From an uncultured Pelagibacteraceae bacterium (GTDB lineage: Bacteria > Pseudomonadota > Alphaproteobacteria > Pelagibacterales > Pelagibacteraceae), in contig CABYCN010000006.1 of assembly GCA_902517455.1 (NCBI GenBank), positions 1 through 46,106 of the forward strand: DNA of 46,106 nucleotides. The letters are read 5' to 3'. The notes below the pieces were generated by a model. It did no database searches. It had not been told where the DNA came from and saw only the letters and a program-made list of their open reading frames with translations. The translations under genes were made by a program, and so were the position numbers. Below are positions 19,813-28,262 of the stretch, one piece after another. Position 1 is the first letter of the stretch. Every line of letters starts with the position of its first letter.

Positions 19813-20220
19813 ATGGCATCTAAAAAAAAAGTAGATTTAGTTAAGTGGTTTAACAGCAGCGGACTGAGACCAATCTTAGGTCCAGAACCTAATACATTAG
19901 TATTTTTAAATATTTTTGCATTTTTAGTTCCACATCTCCACTTTGATGCTGGGATGCGAATTCTGCATTGGTATACCACCCTAGGATTTTGCTTAGTTTT
20001 ATTAAGCTCATATTCTTATCTTAAAAAAAAATTTTCAATTCTTGTATTGACTCTATCAATATCAATTATTTTATTCACTTTGCCAGTTAATACGTGGATT
20101 GCATATAACGGAATGGGTATTCCATATGGAAGATTATTTCATTTATTTATGGCTATACAGTTTATCTTTACTTATTTAGCTTTGATAGATTTTAAGATAA
20201 AAAAAAATGAGAATTTTTAG
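19813..20220 (+). CDS. Unknown integral membrane protein, 135 residues
   Basis: I do not recognise this family. The protein begins with a basic, soluble stretch (MASKKKVDLVKWFNSSG). About four hydrophobic helices follow (roughly 29-45, 49-68, 74-92 and 105-125), and it ends in a charged KIKKNENF tail. Notable residues are HLHFDAG and RILHW around positions 41-54, and an Asn/Tyr-rich loop (NTWIAYNGMGIPYGRLFH) between helices 3 and 4. The His residues near membrane boundaries could bind metal or heme, but this is speculation. It follows the peroxiredoxin after 9 bases and closes the oxidase-led run. Confidence 0.7.
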   Translation: MASKKKVDLVKWFNSSGLRPILGPEPNTLVFLNIFAFLVPHLHFDAGMRILHWYTTLGFCLVLLSSYSYLKKKFSILVLTLSISIILFTLPVNTWIAYNGMGIPYGRLFHLFMAIQFIFTYLALIDFKIKKNENF

Positions 20221-20224
20221 ATTA

Positions 20225-20244
20225 AATAGAAGAGGCGTTCTATT
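20225..20244. terminator. Weak bidirectional hairpin between converging transcripts
   Basis: A perfect 7-base inverted repeat AATAGAA / TTCTATT encloses the loop GAGGCG. It lies in the only convergent junction of the window with real space, between the unknown membrane protein and rnhA (38 bases). The stem is AT-rich and no strong T-run follows on either strand, so as an intrinsic terminator it would be weak. Position is the main argument for it. Confidence 0.3.
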
Positions 20245-20258
20245 GCTAGGTGGACTAA

Positions 20259-20681
20259 TTATAAGTTTGCAGCATTTCTAGCAAGTAAATCTACTTCATT
20301 ATTTAATTTATCTGTTGAATGTGCTTTTACCCAATTCCAACTTACTTCAAATTCATTATTTAGCAGATCTAATTCTGTCCAAAGTTTTTTATTACTCACC
20401 TCTTTTTTATTTGCAGTTTTCCATCCATTTTTTTTCCAATTATGTATCCATTCTGTTATTCCAGACTTTACGTATTTAGAGTCTGTAAAAATTTCAACTT
20501 TGCTACCTTTTGGAATTTCTTTAAGAGCCTTAATAGGTGCTAATAATTCCATCTGATTATTTGTAGTATCTTTTTCACTTCCTTTTAGTTCAGTTTTTTT
20601 TCCATCATTTAATATAATTGCTGCCCAACCACCTTTACCTGGATTTCCAAGACATGAACCGTCAGTATATATTTTAATCAT
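20259..20681 (-). CDS. rnhA: Ribonuclease HI
   Basis: Degrades the RNA strand of RNA-DNA hybrids. All four acidic catalytic residues are in place: D7 (IYTDGSCLGNPG), E45 (NNQMELLA), D67 (IFTDSKYV) and D131 (NNEVDLLARNAA), with H121 in the flexible loop (KAHS). Its 140 residues are slightly shorter than the E. coli enzyme but complete. It ends the long minus-strand run and its ATG overlaps the thrB stop by one base. An RNase HII gene is present at 36 kb, so both RNase H types occur in this genome. Confidence 0.95.
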   Translation of the reverse strand: MIKIYTDGSCLGNPGKGGWAAIILNDGKKTELKGSEKDTTNNQMELLAPIKALKEIPKGSKVEIFTDSKYVKSGITEWIHNWKKNGWKTANKKEVSNKKLWTELDLLNNEFEVSWNWVKAHSTDKLNNEVDLLARNAANL

Positions 20682-21646
20682 TACCTTAAATAATCTTTAT
20701 AAGTTTTCAAATTATTGTGTATTAGGAGTTTTTGATAATATTCTCTTGGATCCTTTATTTTTATAAGTGCTGTTTTAGGTGTATTCGAGTAGTCATAAAG
20801 TCTAGTTAGAAAATATCTTATTGCTGCGCCACGACATAGAATATTTAACGATTTTTTTTCTTTAGTTGAAATTTTTTTAATACTTTCATAACCTTTAATT
20901 AAATTTTTTACCTTTTTTTTATTTATCAAAAATTCTGATTTTTTTTTATCAAAACACAGCGCATTTATACATATAGCAATTTCATACATAAAGAAGTCAT
21001 TTGCAGCGAAATAAAAATCAATAATCCCTGATAGTTTATTGTTTTTAAAAAAAATATTATCTAAAAATAAATCTCCATGAATTATTCCACTAGGTAATTT
21101 TTTTGGCCATCGTATTTTTATATCTTTAAAATTTGTTTTTAAAAATTTTTCTAAATTTACATATTTTTTAGATTTAAATTTAATGCTGTTTAGTAATGGA
21201 TTAAGATATTTAATGCCCATAGAGTTTTTTCTAGAAAGATTAATTTTTTTTGTAGATAAATGCATCTCAGCAATTATTTTACCAATGTCATAGCAATTTT
21301 TTAAATTAAGTAATTTTTTATCTTTTCCTTCAAGAAAAGAAACAACACAGGCTGTTTTATTTTTCATTCTGATAAGATATCTGCCATTTTTATTTTTTTG
21401 GGGTTTTGGACAATTAATTTTTGAGTCATTTAATTGATCCATTAATTTCATAAAAAATGGTATTTCTTTTTGAGAAACTCTTTTTTCAAAAATTGTAAGA
21501 ATAAATTTTTTATTTTTTGATCTTAATAAATAATTAGTATTTTCAATGCCTTGTTTTATACCTCTAAAATCTATAATTTTTTCAATTTCAAATTTTTTAT
21601 TAATGTAAGAAATATCTTTTTTATTTATTTTGGTATAAACAGCCAT
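20681..21646 (-). CDS. thrB: Homoserine kinase (APH-fold ThrB)
   Basis: ATP-dependent phosphorylation of homoserine in threonine synthesis. This is the alphaproteobacterial ThrB type with an aminoglycoside phosphotransferase fold, not the GHMP type. It is 321 residues and starts MAVYTKINKKDISYI. The kinase core has GIENTNYLL in the N-lobe, the catalytic loop HGDLFLDNIFF, and the metal-binding Asp in GIIDFYFAANDF. It lies between ispH (one base upstream) and rnhA (one-base overlap). Its pathway partner thrC lies upstream on the plus strand. Confidence 0.93.
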   Translation of the reverse strand: MAVYTKINKKDISYINKKFEIEKIIDFRGIKQGIENTNYLLRSKNKKFILTIFEKRVSQKEIPFFMKLMDQLNDSKINCPKPQKNKNGRYLIRMKNKTACVVSFLEGKDKKLLNLKNCYDIGKIIAEMHLSTKKINLSRKNSMGIKYLNPLLNSIKFKSKKYVNLEKFLKTNFKDIKIRWPKKLPSGIIHGDLFLDNIFFKNNKLSGIIDFYFAANDFFMYEIAICINALCFDKKKSEFLINKKKVKNLIKGYESIKKISTKEKKSLNILCRGAAIRYFLTRLYDYSNTPKTALIKIKDPREYYQKLLIHNNLKTYKDYLR

Positions 21647-21647
21647 T

Positions 21648-22592
21648 TTAATTTAATTTATTTGGAGCTTTGAAAACAACGTTTTCTTTGACGATTTCTA
21701 CTTCATCTATACTTACTGTAAATCTAATTTTTAACTCATTTATAAAATTATCAACTAAAATTTCAGGAGCAGAAGCTCCAGAAGATATACCTATAGTATT
21801 TGCCGCTTCAATTAAATCGAATGGGATTTCACTTTGTGAATGAATTAACTGGGAATTAGAGCAACCTGATTTTTTAGCAACCTCTACTAATCTAACAGAA
21901 TTCGATGAATTTCTACTACCTATTACAAAAAATAAATCACATTTCTTTGCAATATTCTTTACCGCCATCTGTCTATTTGTTGTGGCATAACAAATATCCT
22001 CTTTTAAGGGCGCTTTTATATCAGGAAATCTATCTTTTAAGATCTGGATTATATCTTTCGTATCGTCAACAGATAAGGTTGTTTGTGTAACATAAGAAAT
22101 TTTTTTGTTATTTGGAGGTTGATACTCCTTAGCTTCATTTTCATTTTGAATAAGATCTATTGATCCTTTGGATAACTGGCCCATAGTACCAATTACCTCA
22201 GGGTGGTTCTGATGTCCTATTAAAATTAAATGATAACCAGCTTTATTAAGATTTTCAGCCTCTCTGTGAACTTTGGACACTAAAGGGCATGTAGCATCAA
22301 CATAAGTCATATTATAATTTCTTGCATCCTCTGGTATTTTTTTTGGTACACCGTGTGCTGAAAAAATGACTGGTCGAGTTTTGTCTTTAATCTCCTCAAG
22401 TTCTTCTACAAAAATAGCTCCCTTATTTTTTAAATCATCTACTACATATTTATTATGCACTATTTCATGTCGAACATAAACTGGAGCGCCATATTTTAAA
22501 ATTGATTTTTCGACAATTTCAATTGCTCTTTCAACACCAGCACAAAATCCTCTTGGCGCAGATAATAAAATTTTTAATTCCTTATTTTTCAT
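21648..22592 (-). CDS. ispH: 4-hydroxy-3-methylbut-2-enyl diphosphate reductase
   Basis: Last enzyme of the MEP pathway, producing IPP and DMAPP with a [4Fe-4S] cluster. The three cluster cysteines are visible as C17 (PRGFCAG), C102 (DATCPLV) and C201 (DICYATTNRQ). Other landmarks are the His in RHEIVHN and the catalytic Glu region of the NHPEVIG loop. I chose the ATG at 22592 (314 residues). The frame extends to a TTG at 22601 that only adds MKK. It overlaps the end of blh by 11 bases, physically coupling precursor supply to the carotenoid/retinal genes upstream. Downstream are thrB and rnhA. Confidence 0.96.
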   Translation of the reverse strand: MKNKELKILLSAPRGFCAGVERAIEIVEKSILKYGAPVYVRHEIVHNKYVVDDLKNKGAIFVEELEEIKDKTRPVIFSAHGVPKKIPEDARNYNMTYVDATCPLVSKVHREAENLNKAGYHLILIGHQNHPEVIGTMGQLSKGSIDLIQNENEAKEYQPPNNKKISYVTQTTLSVDDTKDIIQILKDRFPDIKAPLKEDICYATTNRQMAVKNIAKKCDLFFVIGSRNSSNSVRLVEVAKKSGCSNSQLIHSQSEIPFDLIEAANTIGISSGASAPEILVDNFINELKIRFTVSIDEVEIVKENVVFKAPNKLN

Positions 22593-23517
22593 TTTTTTCA
22601 ATTAAGTACTCAAGCAATATATGTGGAAAGGTCAAAGACGCCAAACCTATAAATATAATTTTGAGAACTGAACTATCAAAATTGTAAGTATAATTAAGTA
22701 AAAAAAGCCCTAAAAAACTAAACGTAGCAGTGAGAATTGTTAGTGGAAAAGCTTTTTTTGTAAATATTTTTAATCCATTAGTTAGGTCATTATTATCTAA
22801 TTCATACATTAATGAAATACTGTGCCTTACAGAATGTAAAAAACAGAAGTAAATTGTAAATGCTACTAATGGAGAAAAAAAATAATTTATTATTAGTATT
22901 GAAAAATAATCTAAAAAAATAGTAAATTTTTTTAGTTCAAAATTTTTAGCAAACAATATTATACTTGATAAGGTTGATAAAATAAGGGCGTAAGGTAAAA
23001 CTTTATTTGTTTCAAGCAAATTTAAGAATTCATAGAAGGTCTCATTTTCAATTAGTAATAATTTAAATATGGATATTGTCTCATCGAAATGAAAATACAT
23101 TGGGGCAAAAATTATCAATGAACCCTTTAAGAAAAACAATAATTGATTATTATATGAATTTTTAACTATTAAAAATTGAGTATCTTCTTTACCAAAGTGA
23201 TGAGAGGCTATTATCAAAAAAATTGCTAAAGAAATGGATGGTATAATAATCCACAAAATTATTACTACTATGGAGATTGAAATATATGATAAATAAAAAA
23301 TAAATAAATTACTGATTCCAAAAATTTGAAAAAGTTTTCTTCCTTTAAGATTATCTAGTGAGCCATGAGATACGCCTATACTTAAAATTAAGAATAAACA
23401 AATTAATGGAGAAATTGTAAAATAAGAAATTTTAAATACTATTATAGAAAAAAAGTTACAAAGAAAAAAAAAGATTAAAGAATGATTTAAATTTATTTTT
23501 TTAATATGATTATTCAT
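22582..23517 (-). CDS. blh: Beta-carotene 15,15'-dioxygenase, Brp/Blh family
   Basis: Membrane-embedded, iron-dependent enzyme that cleaves beta-carotene into two retinal molecules. It is 311 residues with about eight to nine hydrophobic helices. The histidines that ligate iron in this family are all present: H51 in GVSHGSLDN, H106/H107 in ASHHFGKED, H228 and H232 in HSVRHS, and H299 in FPHILLEY. It is preceded by crtY (12-base gap), and its 3' end overlaps ispH. Presence with crtI, crtB and crtY indicates retinal rather than a final carotenoid pigment as product. No rhodopsin gene is in the window, so its user lies elsewhere. Confidence 0.93.
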   Translation of the reverse strand: MNNHIKKINLNHSLIFFFLCNFFSIIVFKISYFTISPLICLFLILSIGVSHGSLDNLKGRKLFQIFGISNLFIFYLSYISISIVVIILWIIIPSISLAIFLIIASHHFGKEDTQFLIVKNSYNNQLLFFLKGSLIIFAPMYFHFDETISIFKLLLIENETFYEFLNLLETNKVLPYALILSTLSSIILFAKNFELKKFTIFLDYFSILIINYFFSPLVAFTIYFCFLHSVRHSISLMYELDNNDLTNGLKIFTKKAFPLTILTATFSFLGLFLLNYTYNFDSSVLKIIFIGLASLTFPHILLEYLIEKNEK

Positions 23518-23529
23518 ATTTTCATATCA

Positions 23530-24597
23530 CTAATAAAACAAAGCTTTTATAAAAGTTGTTTTTGGCATTTTAAATATTATAGATAAATCCTCAAAAAAAT
23601 TACTTTTGTTAGATAAAAATTTTATAATAGTTTTTGGGGGACTCTTAAACATTTTAAAAAAAATTTCAGGCATTTTTTCAGGATGTTTTTCAAGAACTTT
23701 TAAAAAGATATTATCTAAAAATTGATATTTTTTACTTATCTCAAATCTTTTAGTTTTAGAAATGTTTTCAATATTTTTACATATATACTTACTGTGTTCT
23801 TGTATATTTAAAAAAGTGTAGCCCGTGCTTAATCTTGTCATACCCCCAGCAGTTCCAATATTTATTTTATTTTTCTCTATTTTATATGACGGGTAGAATA
23901 GAGGTATCGCACCTTCCTCTTTATAAATTATTCTGTAATTTCTTAAATTTAAATTATTTTCAATATAATTTTTAATTTGTATATCATAATCTTTTTGAGA
24001 ATTATCATTTATTTTAGATAACCATGTGGTTTCAATTAAAGCCTTATTTTTTGAATAAGGAAGTGTGTAAAAAAAATGAACACTTTCTCTTTGATCACAG
24101 TTAAAATCCATAAGATTAAAAATTTCATCATCAAAAAAATTATTTTGTGTTTCAATTTCTACACCACAAAAATGTTGCCAAAGGTTGTGGTCATTTTCTT
24201 TAATAGATGGCACACTATTAAAAACAAATGAATTTTCTGAATTAATTTCACTTATATTTTTGAAGATAGAAATGTTTTTATTTTCTTTTAATTTATTGTT
24301 AATTTTTTCATAGAACAAACCACTATCAACACTTTGATAAGGATAATTTATACATTCTAAATGATTAGTTTCTTGTGGTATATGGATTGAAAAATTTTCC
24401 CAACTTTTTTTAACACAATCATTAAAGTTATGTGATGTTGTTTTCCAAAAAGACCAAGTTTTATCTTTTTTATATTTTGCTCTTGGCTCAATAATAGCTA
24501 AGGTTTTATTTCTTAGTTTTTCGTTGATTTCGAGTTCATATGCCAGTGATAACCCTGCACAACCGCCACCAATAATAATATAATCAAATTCTTTCAT
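23530..24597 (-). CDS. crtY: Lycopene beta-cyclase
   Basis: Flavoprotein that cyclises both ends of lycopene to beta-carotene. At 355 residues it has an N-terminal dinucleotide-binding motif IIGGGCAGLSLAYEL (about 8-22) and the conserved C-terminal GTAGGMTRLSTGYTF. A KTWSFW segment corresponds to the family's TWSFH-like motif. It overlaps crtB by 14 bases and is followed by blh. This is the bacterial CrtY type, not the heterodimeric CrtYcd type. No sign of damage is seen. Confidence 0.93.
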   Translation of the reverse strand: MKEFDYIIIGGGCAGLSLAYELEINEKLRNKTLAIIEPRAKYKKDKTWSFWKTTSHNFNDCVKKSWENFSIHIPQETNHLECINYPYQSVDSGLFYEKINNKLKENKNISIFKNISEINSENSFVFNSVPSIKENDHNLWQHFCGVEIETQNNFFDDEIFNLMDFNCDQRESVHFFYTLPYSKNKALIETTWLSKINDNSQKDYDIQIKNYIENNLNLRNYRIIYKEEGAIPLFYPSYKIEKNKINIGTAGGMTRLSTGYTFLNIQEHSKYICKNIENISKTKRFEISKKYQFLDNIFLKVLEKHPEKMPEIFFKMFKSPPKTIIKFLSNKSNFFEDLSIIFKMPKTTFIKALFY

Positions 24598-25435
24598 TTA
24601 AATTTATTTCTTCGTTAATTAACTTATGATTATGTTGTATCTGATCATCTTTTTTTTTACTTAATGATAATTTAATTAAGTCGAAAATTGAAAGAAAAGT
24701 CTCTAATATCTTTTCCACGTTTGAAACATATATTTTTCCTGAACTTTGGTAATTATTAAAGTTTTTTTTTGTTAGAATTTTATGTCCTATTTTTCTGTAA
24801 ACTCTTCTAGCAACTAAAATAGAAAATCGCAGATTTATTGGTATATCTTTAATTGAATAGAATGAATTTTCATAAAAAGAATCAGCTAGATTTATAGTTG
24901 AAGAAATTTCTCCAAAATTTTTATTTATATAAAATCGATTATTTTTAGAATCTTCAATTACATCTCTAGATATATTAGTAAGCTGCATTGCAATTCCAAG
25001 ATCGATTGCTGACTTTAATGAGCTTTTTTTATTTACTTTTAAAATTTTCGCCATCATCAAGCCAACTGTTCCAGCTACTCTGTATGAGTAAATCAAAAGA
25101 TCTTTTTCTGAATTAAATTTAACTCTATCTTTAATATCTGATTTGATTCCAATTAATAAATCTTGAACTATTTCTAAAGATATATTGAACTCTTCAATGA
25201 GGCTCCACATGTTTCTTATAGTAGGGTTATCAAAGTTTTTTTGATTAAAATCATTTTCAAAATGATTAAATTTTTTTTTTTTATTTTCTATTTTTTCATC
25301 ATCATCTGCAATGTTATCTGCAATCCTACAAAAATCATATAAAGCAGAGCATTTTTTTAATGTTTCTTTAGGCAAAAAAAAACCTGCCCAACTGAATGAC
25401 TTGGCGTAAACTGACAAGTAACTTCTATTAGACAT
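24584..25435 (-). CDS. crtB: Phytoene synthase
   Basis: Head-to-head condensation of two GGPP molecules into phytoene. The first Asp-rich motif is DNIADD (D40-D45) within FCRIADNIADDDE. The second is NISRDVIED (N154-D162), and both are needed for Mg-diphosphate binding. The 283 residues are at the short end of the family but complete. Its ATG shares a base with the crtI stop and it overlaps crtY, indicating a tightly coupled operon. GGPP synthase (crtE) is not in this window, so substrate supply must come from an enzyme encoded elsewhere. Confidence 0.94.
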   Translation of the reverse strand: MSNRSYLSVYAKSFSWAGFFLPKETLKKCSALYDFCRIADNIADDDEKIENKKKKFNHFENDFNQKNFDNPTIRNMWSLIEEFNISLEIVQDLLIGIKSDIKDRVKFNSEKDLLIYSYRVAGTVGLMMAKILKVNKKSSLKSAIDLGIAMQLTNISRDVIEDSKNNRFYINKNFGEISSTINLADSFYENSFYSIKDIPINLRFSILVARRVYRKIGHKILTKKNFNNYQSSGKIYVSNVEKILETFLSIFDLIKLSLSKKKDDQIQHNHKLINEEINLNERI

Positions 25436-26901
25436 TACAAAATTTTATCTAAAACCTTTGCCGATGAAAGTACTCCGGGTACCCCAGCTCCCGGATGCGT
25501 GCCTGCTCCAACAAAATAAAGTCCATCGTATATTTCGGACTTATTATGAAATCTAAAATAAGCCGATTGAGAAAATTTTGGTTGAACTGAAAAGCCAGAG
25601 CCATATTTTGTATTTAATTCTTTTTCGAAATAATCAGGCGTTAAGTAAAAATCTGCAACAATATTTTCTTTGAGATTTGGCATTAAATCTTTTTGCATTT
25701 TATGAATTACTAAATCTTTCATTTTTTCTCCTTCAATAGACCAATCAATTTCTGACTGATTGTTTGGCACTGGAACGAGAACGTAAAAACAATCTTGCCC
25801 TTCTGGAGCCATAGATGTGTCCGTAGCTGATGGTCTGTGAAGATAATAACTAATATCACTATTTAATTTTTTATTATTGAATATGTCATCAAGATGCTCT
25901 TTGTATTTATTTCCAAATTTAATAGTATGGTGCTCTACATTATTATATTTTTCTTTTGTGCCAAAATAATACACAAATAATCCCATAGAATACTCCATTC
26001 TATTTTTTTTCCATTCAAACATGAGTGAGTTAATTGAATTTCCATTTAACATTTTTTCATAGACAGCAGGTGGGTCTGCATTACAAATAACATTATTAGT
26101 TTCAATGTTAGTTTGATTGTCTAATTGGACTCCAGTTATTTTATTACCACTAGAAATAATTTTTTTAACTTCGCGACCTTTAATTATTTCTATACCAACT
26201 TCATTCATTAACTTTTCAAAACCCTTTATGATATTTCCAGTTCCACCCATTGAATAATGTATTCCCCATTTTTTTTCTAGATATAAAATAAGCCCATAAA
26301 TAGAAGTTGTAGTAAAAGGATTCCCACCTACTAAAAGTGGATGCATACTTAACATTCTTCTTAATTTTTCATTTTTTATGTAAGATGAAACTAATGAATA
26401 GACTGATTTATAACTTTTAAGTTTTAATAAAGCTGGTAGTTGTTGCATCATTACTAAAGGTTTATCAAATGGAACATCAGCTAGTTCTGTAAATCCCTTA
26501 TCAAAAATCTTTTTTGTAAAGTTAACTAATTCTTCATAACCTTTTACGTCATCTTTATTTATTTCTGCAATTTGTCTTTTCATCTCATTTTCATTCCCTG
26601 AATAATTAAATTTTGAATTATCCTCAAAAATAAATTGGTACCAGATCTTTAAAGGAGATAATTCAATATAATCTTTTGGATTTCTTTTAAATAATTCAAA
26701 CAATTCATTAATCAAATAAGGCGCAGTTATTACGGTTGGGCCACCATCATAAATAAACCCATTTTTACTAAACACTCTTGCTCTCCCACCAAGATCAGGG
26801 TGTTTTTCAATTAAGATAACATTATGGTTTTTGGCTTTAAGACGTAGAGCTGCGGCTATACCACCAAAACCAGAACCTATCACTACAGAATTCATTTTCA
26901 T
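25435..26901 (-). CDS. crtI: Phytoene desaturase
   Basis: FAD-dependent desaturase converting phytoene to lycopene. The N-terminal FAD motif VVIGSGFGGIAAALRL has its glycines at 9-14, followed by HPDLGGRARVF and GFIYDGGPTVI. The C-terminal family signature FVGAGTHPGAGVPGV is intact. At 488 residues it is full length. An ATG two codons downstream (26895) is an equally good start. It begins the crt cluster 33 bases after atpF ends, on the same strand and with no obvious terminator between. A CTATAGATT just before the ATG could be part of a local promoter, but I see no convincing -35. Confidence 0.95.
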   Translation of the reverse strand: MKMNSVVIGSGFGGIAAALRLKAKNHNVILIEKHPDLGGRARVFSKNGFIYDGGPTVITAPYLINELFELFKRNPKDYIELSPLKIWYQFIFEDNSKFNYSGNENEMKRQIAEINKDDVKGYEELVNFTKKIFDKGFTELADVPFDKPLVMMQQLPALLKLKSYKSVYSLVSSYIKNEKLRRMLSMHPLLVGGNPFTTTSIYGLILYLEKKWGIHYSMGGTGNIIKGFEKLMNEVGIEIIKGREVKKIISSGNKITGVQLDNQTNIETNNVICNADPPAVYEKMLNGNSINSLMFEWKKNRMEYSMGLFVYYFGTKEKYNNVEHHTIKFGNKYKEHLDDIFNNKKLNSDISYYLHRPSATDTSMAPEGQDCFYVLVPVPNNQSEIDWSIEGEKMKDLVIHKMQKDLMPNLKENIVADFYLTPDYFEKELNTKYGSGFSVQPKFSQSAYFRFHNKSEIYDGLYFVGAGTHPGAGVPGVLSSAKVLDKIL

Positions 26902-26934
26902 AATCTATAGTTTTTTTAAAAAATTGTAAGCGTA

Positions 26935-27432
26935 TTATGAGTTAATTTTTTTTAACTCTTCTTTAGTCTCATCTAAATTTTTTTGAAATAGTGTATCTAG
27001 TTTAGACTTATCAATAGATTTTGTAATTATTCTTTTTACCGAATTTATAGCAATTTTAACTGATGTATCTTTAATTTCTTTGATTGTGGCCTCTTTCATC
27101 TGGCTAATTTTATTTTCTGCAAGATTTTTTTTAATTTCGGATGATTTATGAAATCTATCGTTGAGTTCTATTATAAGCTTATCGCTATCTTTTTTTGCTT
27201 GCTCTAATATTTCATCACTTACTTTTTGAGCAGTGTCTAGTTTTTTCTGCGCGTTATCTAACAGAGTTTTAGCCTCTTTTCTCAGTTTTTCACTTTCATC
27301 AATTTCATTTTTAATATCAGAGATTAATTTATTAAGAATTACTGTGATTTTTTGAGGAATCTTCAAATATATCAATCCTCCAAAAAATATTACGAATGAA
27401 ACAGCTACCCAAAATGTTGAATCAATTGTCAT
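26935..27432 (-). CDS. atpF: ATP synthase F0 subunit b
   Basis: Peripheral-stalk subunit of the F1F0 ATP synthase: one N-terminal membrane helix (FWVAVSFVIFFGGLIYL) and a long charged coiled coil reaching towards F1. I chose the ATG at 27432 (MTIDSTFW, 165 residues). It has a clear GGAG at the right spacing and overlaps b' by 11 bases. The upstream in-frame start at 27471 would add 13 residues inside atpF' and precede the helix unnaturally. Together with the next gene it gives the b/b' pair typical of alphaproteobacteria. The F1 genes are not in this window. Confidence 0.93.
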   Translation of the reverse strand: MTIDSTFWVAVSFVIFFGGLIYLKIPQKITVILNKLISDIKNEIDESEKLRKEAKTLLDNAQKKLDTAQKVSDEILEQAKKDSDKLIIELNDRFHKSSEIKKNLAENKISQMKEATIKEIKDTSVKIAINSVKRIITKSIDKSKLDTLFQKNLDETKEELKKINS

Positions 27433-28012
27433 GATACTTTTCTCCATTTCTTTTAGATAAATCTTCAACAATCGCTGAAATACTACTGTTATTTACCTCC
27501 GCACCAATTAATTTTTTTAATAGTTCCGAGGATGTTTCAATTGCTATTCTATTAATTTTTTCAGGAGCACTTTTTTTAAGTAAATTGATTTCTCCCTCTG
27601 CTTTTTTGATCTCTTCATCTATTTGTTTGTCTAGAGCCTGTTTTTTAGAATTAATATTTTTTAGTGTTTTTTCCTTAAAATCTTTTAAAATATTTTTGGC
27701 CTCTAATTTACTTTTAAAAACAATCTCTTCATATTCTTTAATTTTTTGCTCACTACTCTTTCTTTGTTTTTCTGCTGCCTCAATATTTTCTTGTATTTTT
27801 GATTTACGCAATTCTAAGTTTGAACTTATTTTCGGTAGAATTAATTTTGATAAAGCTAAATATAAAATACCAAATGTAAGTGTGAGCCAAAATATTTGTG
27901 AAATCCAAAACTCAGGGTTTAATTGAGGCATACCTCCACTTTCAGCTGTAAAAACTTCTTTAATAAAAAAGAAATAAAAAAAAATTGACTGAAAAAGTAC
28001 TTTTTTTTTCAT
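27422..28012 (-). CDS. atpF': ATP synthase F0 subunit b'
   Basis: Second, divergent peripheral-stalk subunit (b') of the F0 sector, 196 residues. An N-terminal extension (MKKKVLFQSIFFYFFFIKEVFTA) looks like a signal sequence. Next comes GGMPQLNPEFW and the membrane helix ISQIFWLTLTFGILYLALSK, then a highly charged coiled coil to the C-terminus. The PQLNPEFWISQIFWL pattern is typical of b' subunits in alphaproteobacteria and cyanobacteria. It lies 4 bases after atpE and overlaps atpF. The signal-like leader before the helix is common in this subfamily. Confidence 0.9.
   Translation of the reverse strand: MKKKVLFQSIFFYFFFIKEVFTAESGGMPQLNPEFWISQIFWLTLTFGILYLALSKLILPKISSNLELRKSKIQENIEAAEKQRKSSEQKIKEYEEIVFKSKLEAKNILKDFKEKTLKNINSKKQALDKQIDEEIKKAEGEINLLKKSAPEKINRIAIETSSELLKKLIGAEVNNSSISAIVEDLSKRNGEKYHDN
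27442..27445 (-). promoter_or_regulatory. Ribosome binding site that fixes the atpF start
   Basis: On the minus strand GGAG lies 9 bases before the ATG at 27432, inside the end of atpF'. No comparable site precedes the longer in-frame start at 27471. This supports the 165-residue b subunit. Confidence 0.7.
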
Positions 28013-28016
28013 TTAT

Positions 28017-28244
28017 TTAAAATGCAAAAAGTATAATTAATGCAACCACTAATCCAAACAATCCTGTTGCCTCCGCAAGCGCAAAGCCTAAAAGTAAGTT
28101 TGGAAATTGTTTTTGTGCTGCTGAGGGATTTCTCATTGCTCCTGATAAATAATTCCCAAAGATTATACCAATACCAACTCCAGCACCAGCTAGTGCAATT
28201 GCTGCTAAACCAGCTCCGATCATTTTTGCTGCTTCTAATTCCAT
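28017..28244 (-). CDS. atpE: ATP synthase F0 subunit c
   Basis: Proteolipid that forms the rotating c-ring, 75 residues in two helices. The glycine-rich first helix contains AGAGVGIGIIFGNY and the second carries the proton-binding Glu in FALAEATGLFGLVVAL. The motif has no extra sodium-type ligand signature that I can see, consistent with proton coupling. A perfect AGGAGG Shine-Dalgarno stands 5 bases before the ATG, unusual in this stretch and fitting the many c copies needed per enzyme. It is 18 bases after atpB. Confidence 0.97.
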   Translation of the reverse strand: MELEAAKMIGAGLAAIALAGAGVGIGIIFGNYLSGAMRNPSAAQKQFPNLLLGFALAEATGLFGLVVALIILFAF

Positions 28245-28249
28245 TATAT

Positions 28250-28255
28250 CCTCCT
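28250..28255 (-). promoter_or_regulatory. Strong Shine-Dalgarno of atpE
   Basis: Minus-strand AGGAGG is placed 5 bases before the atpE ATG (CATAGGAGGATATAATG). Neighbouring genes atpI, atpB and atpF' show no such sequence before their starts. High translation of atpE within the operon would supply the multi-copy c-ring. Confidence 0.85.
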
Positions 28256-28262
28256 ATGTTAA

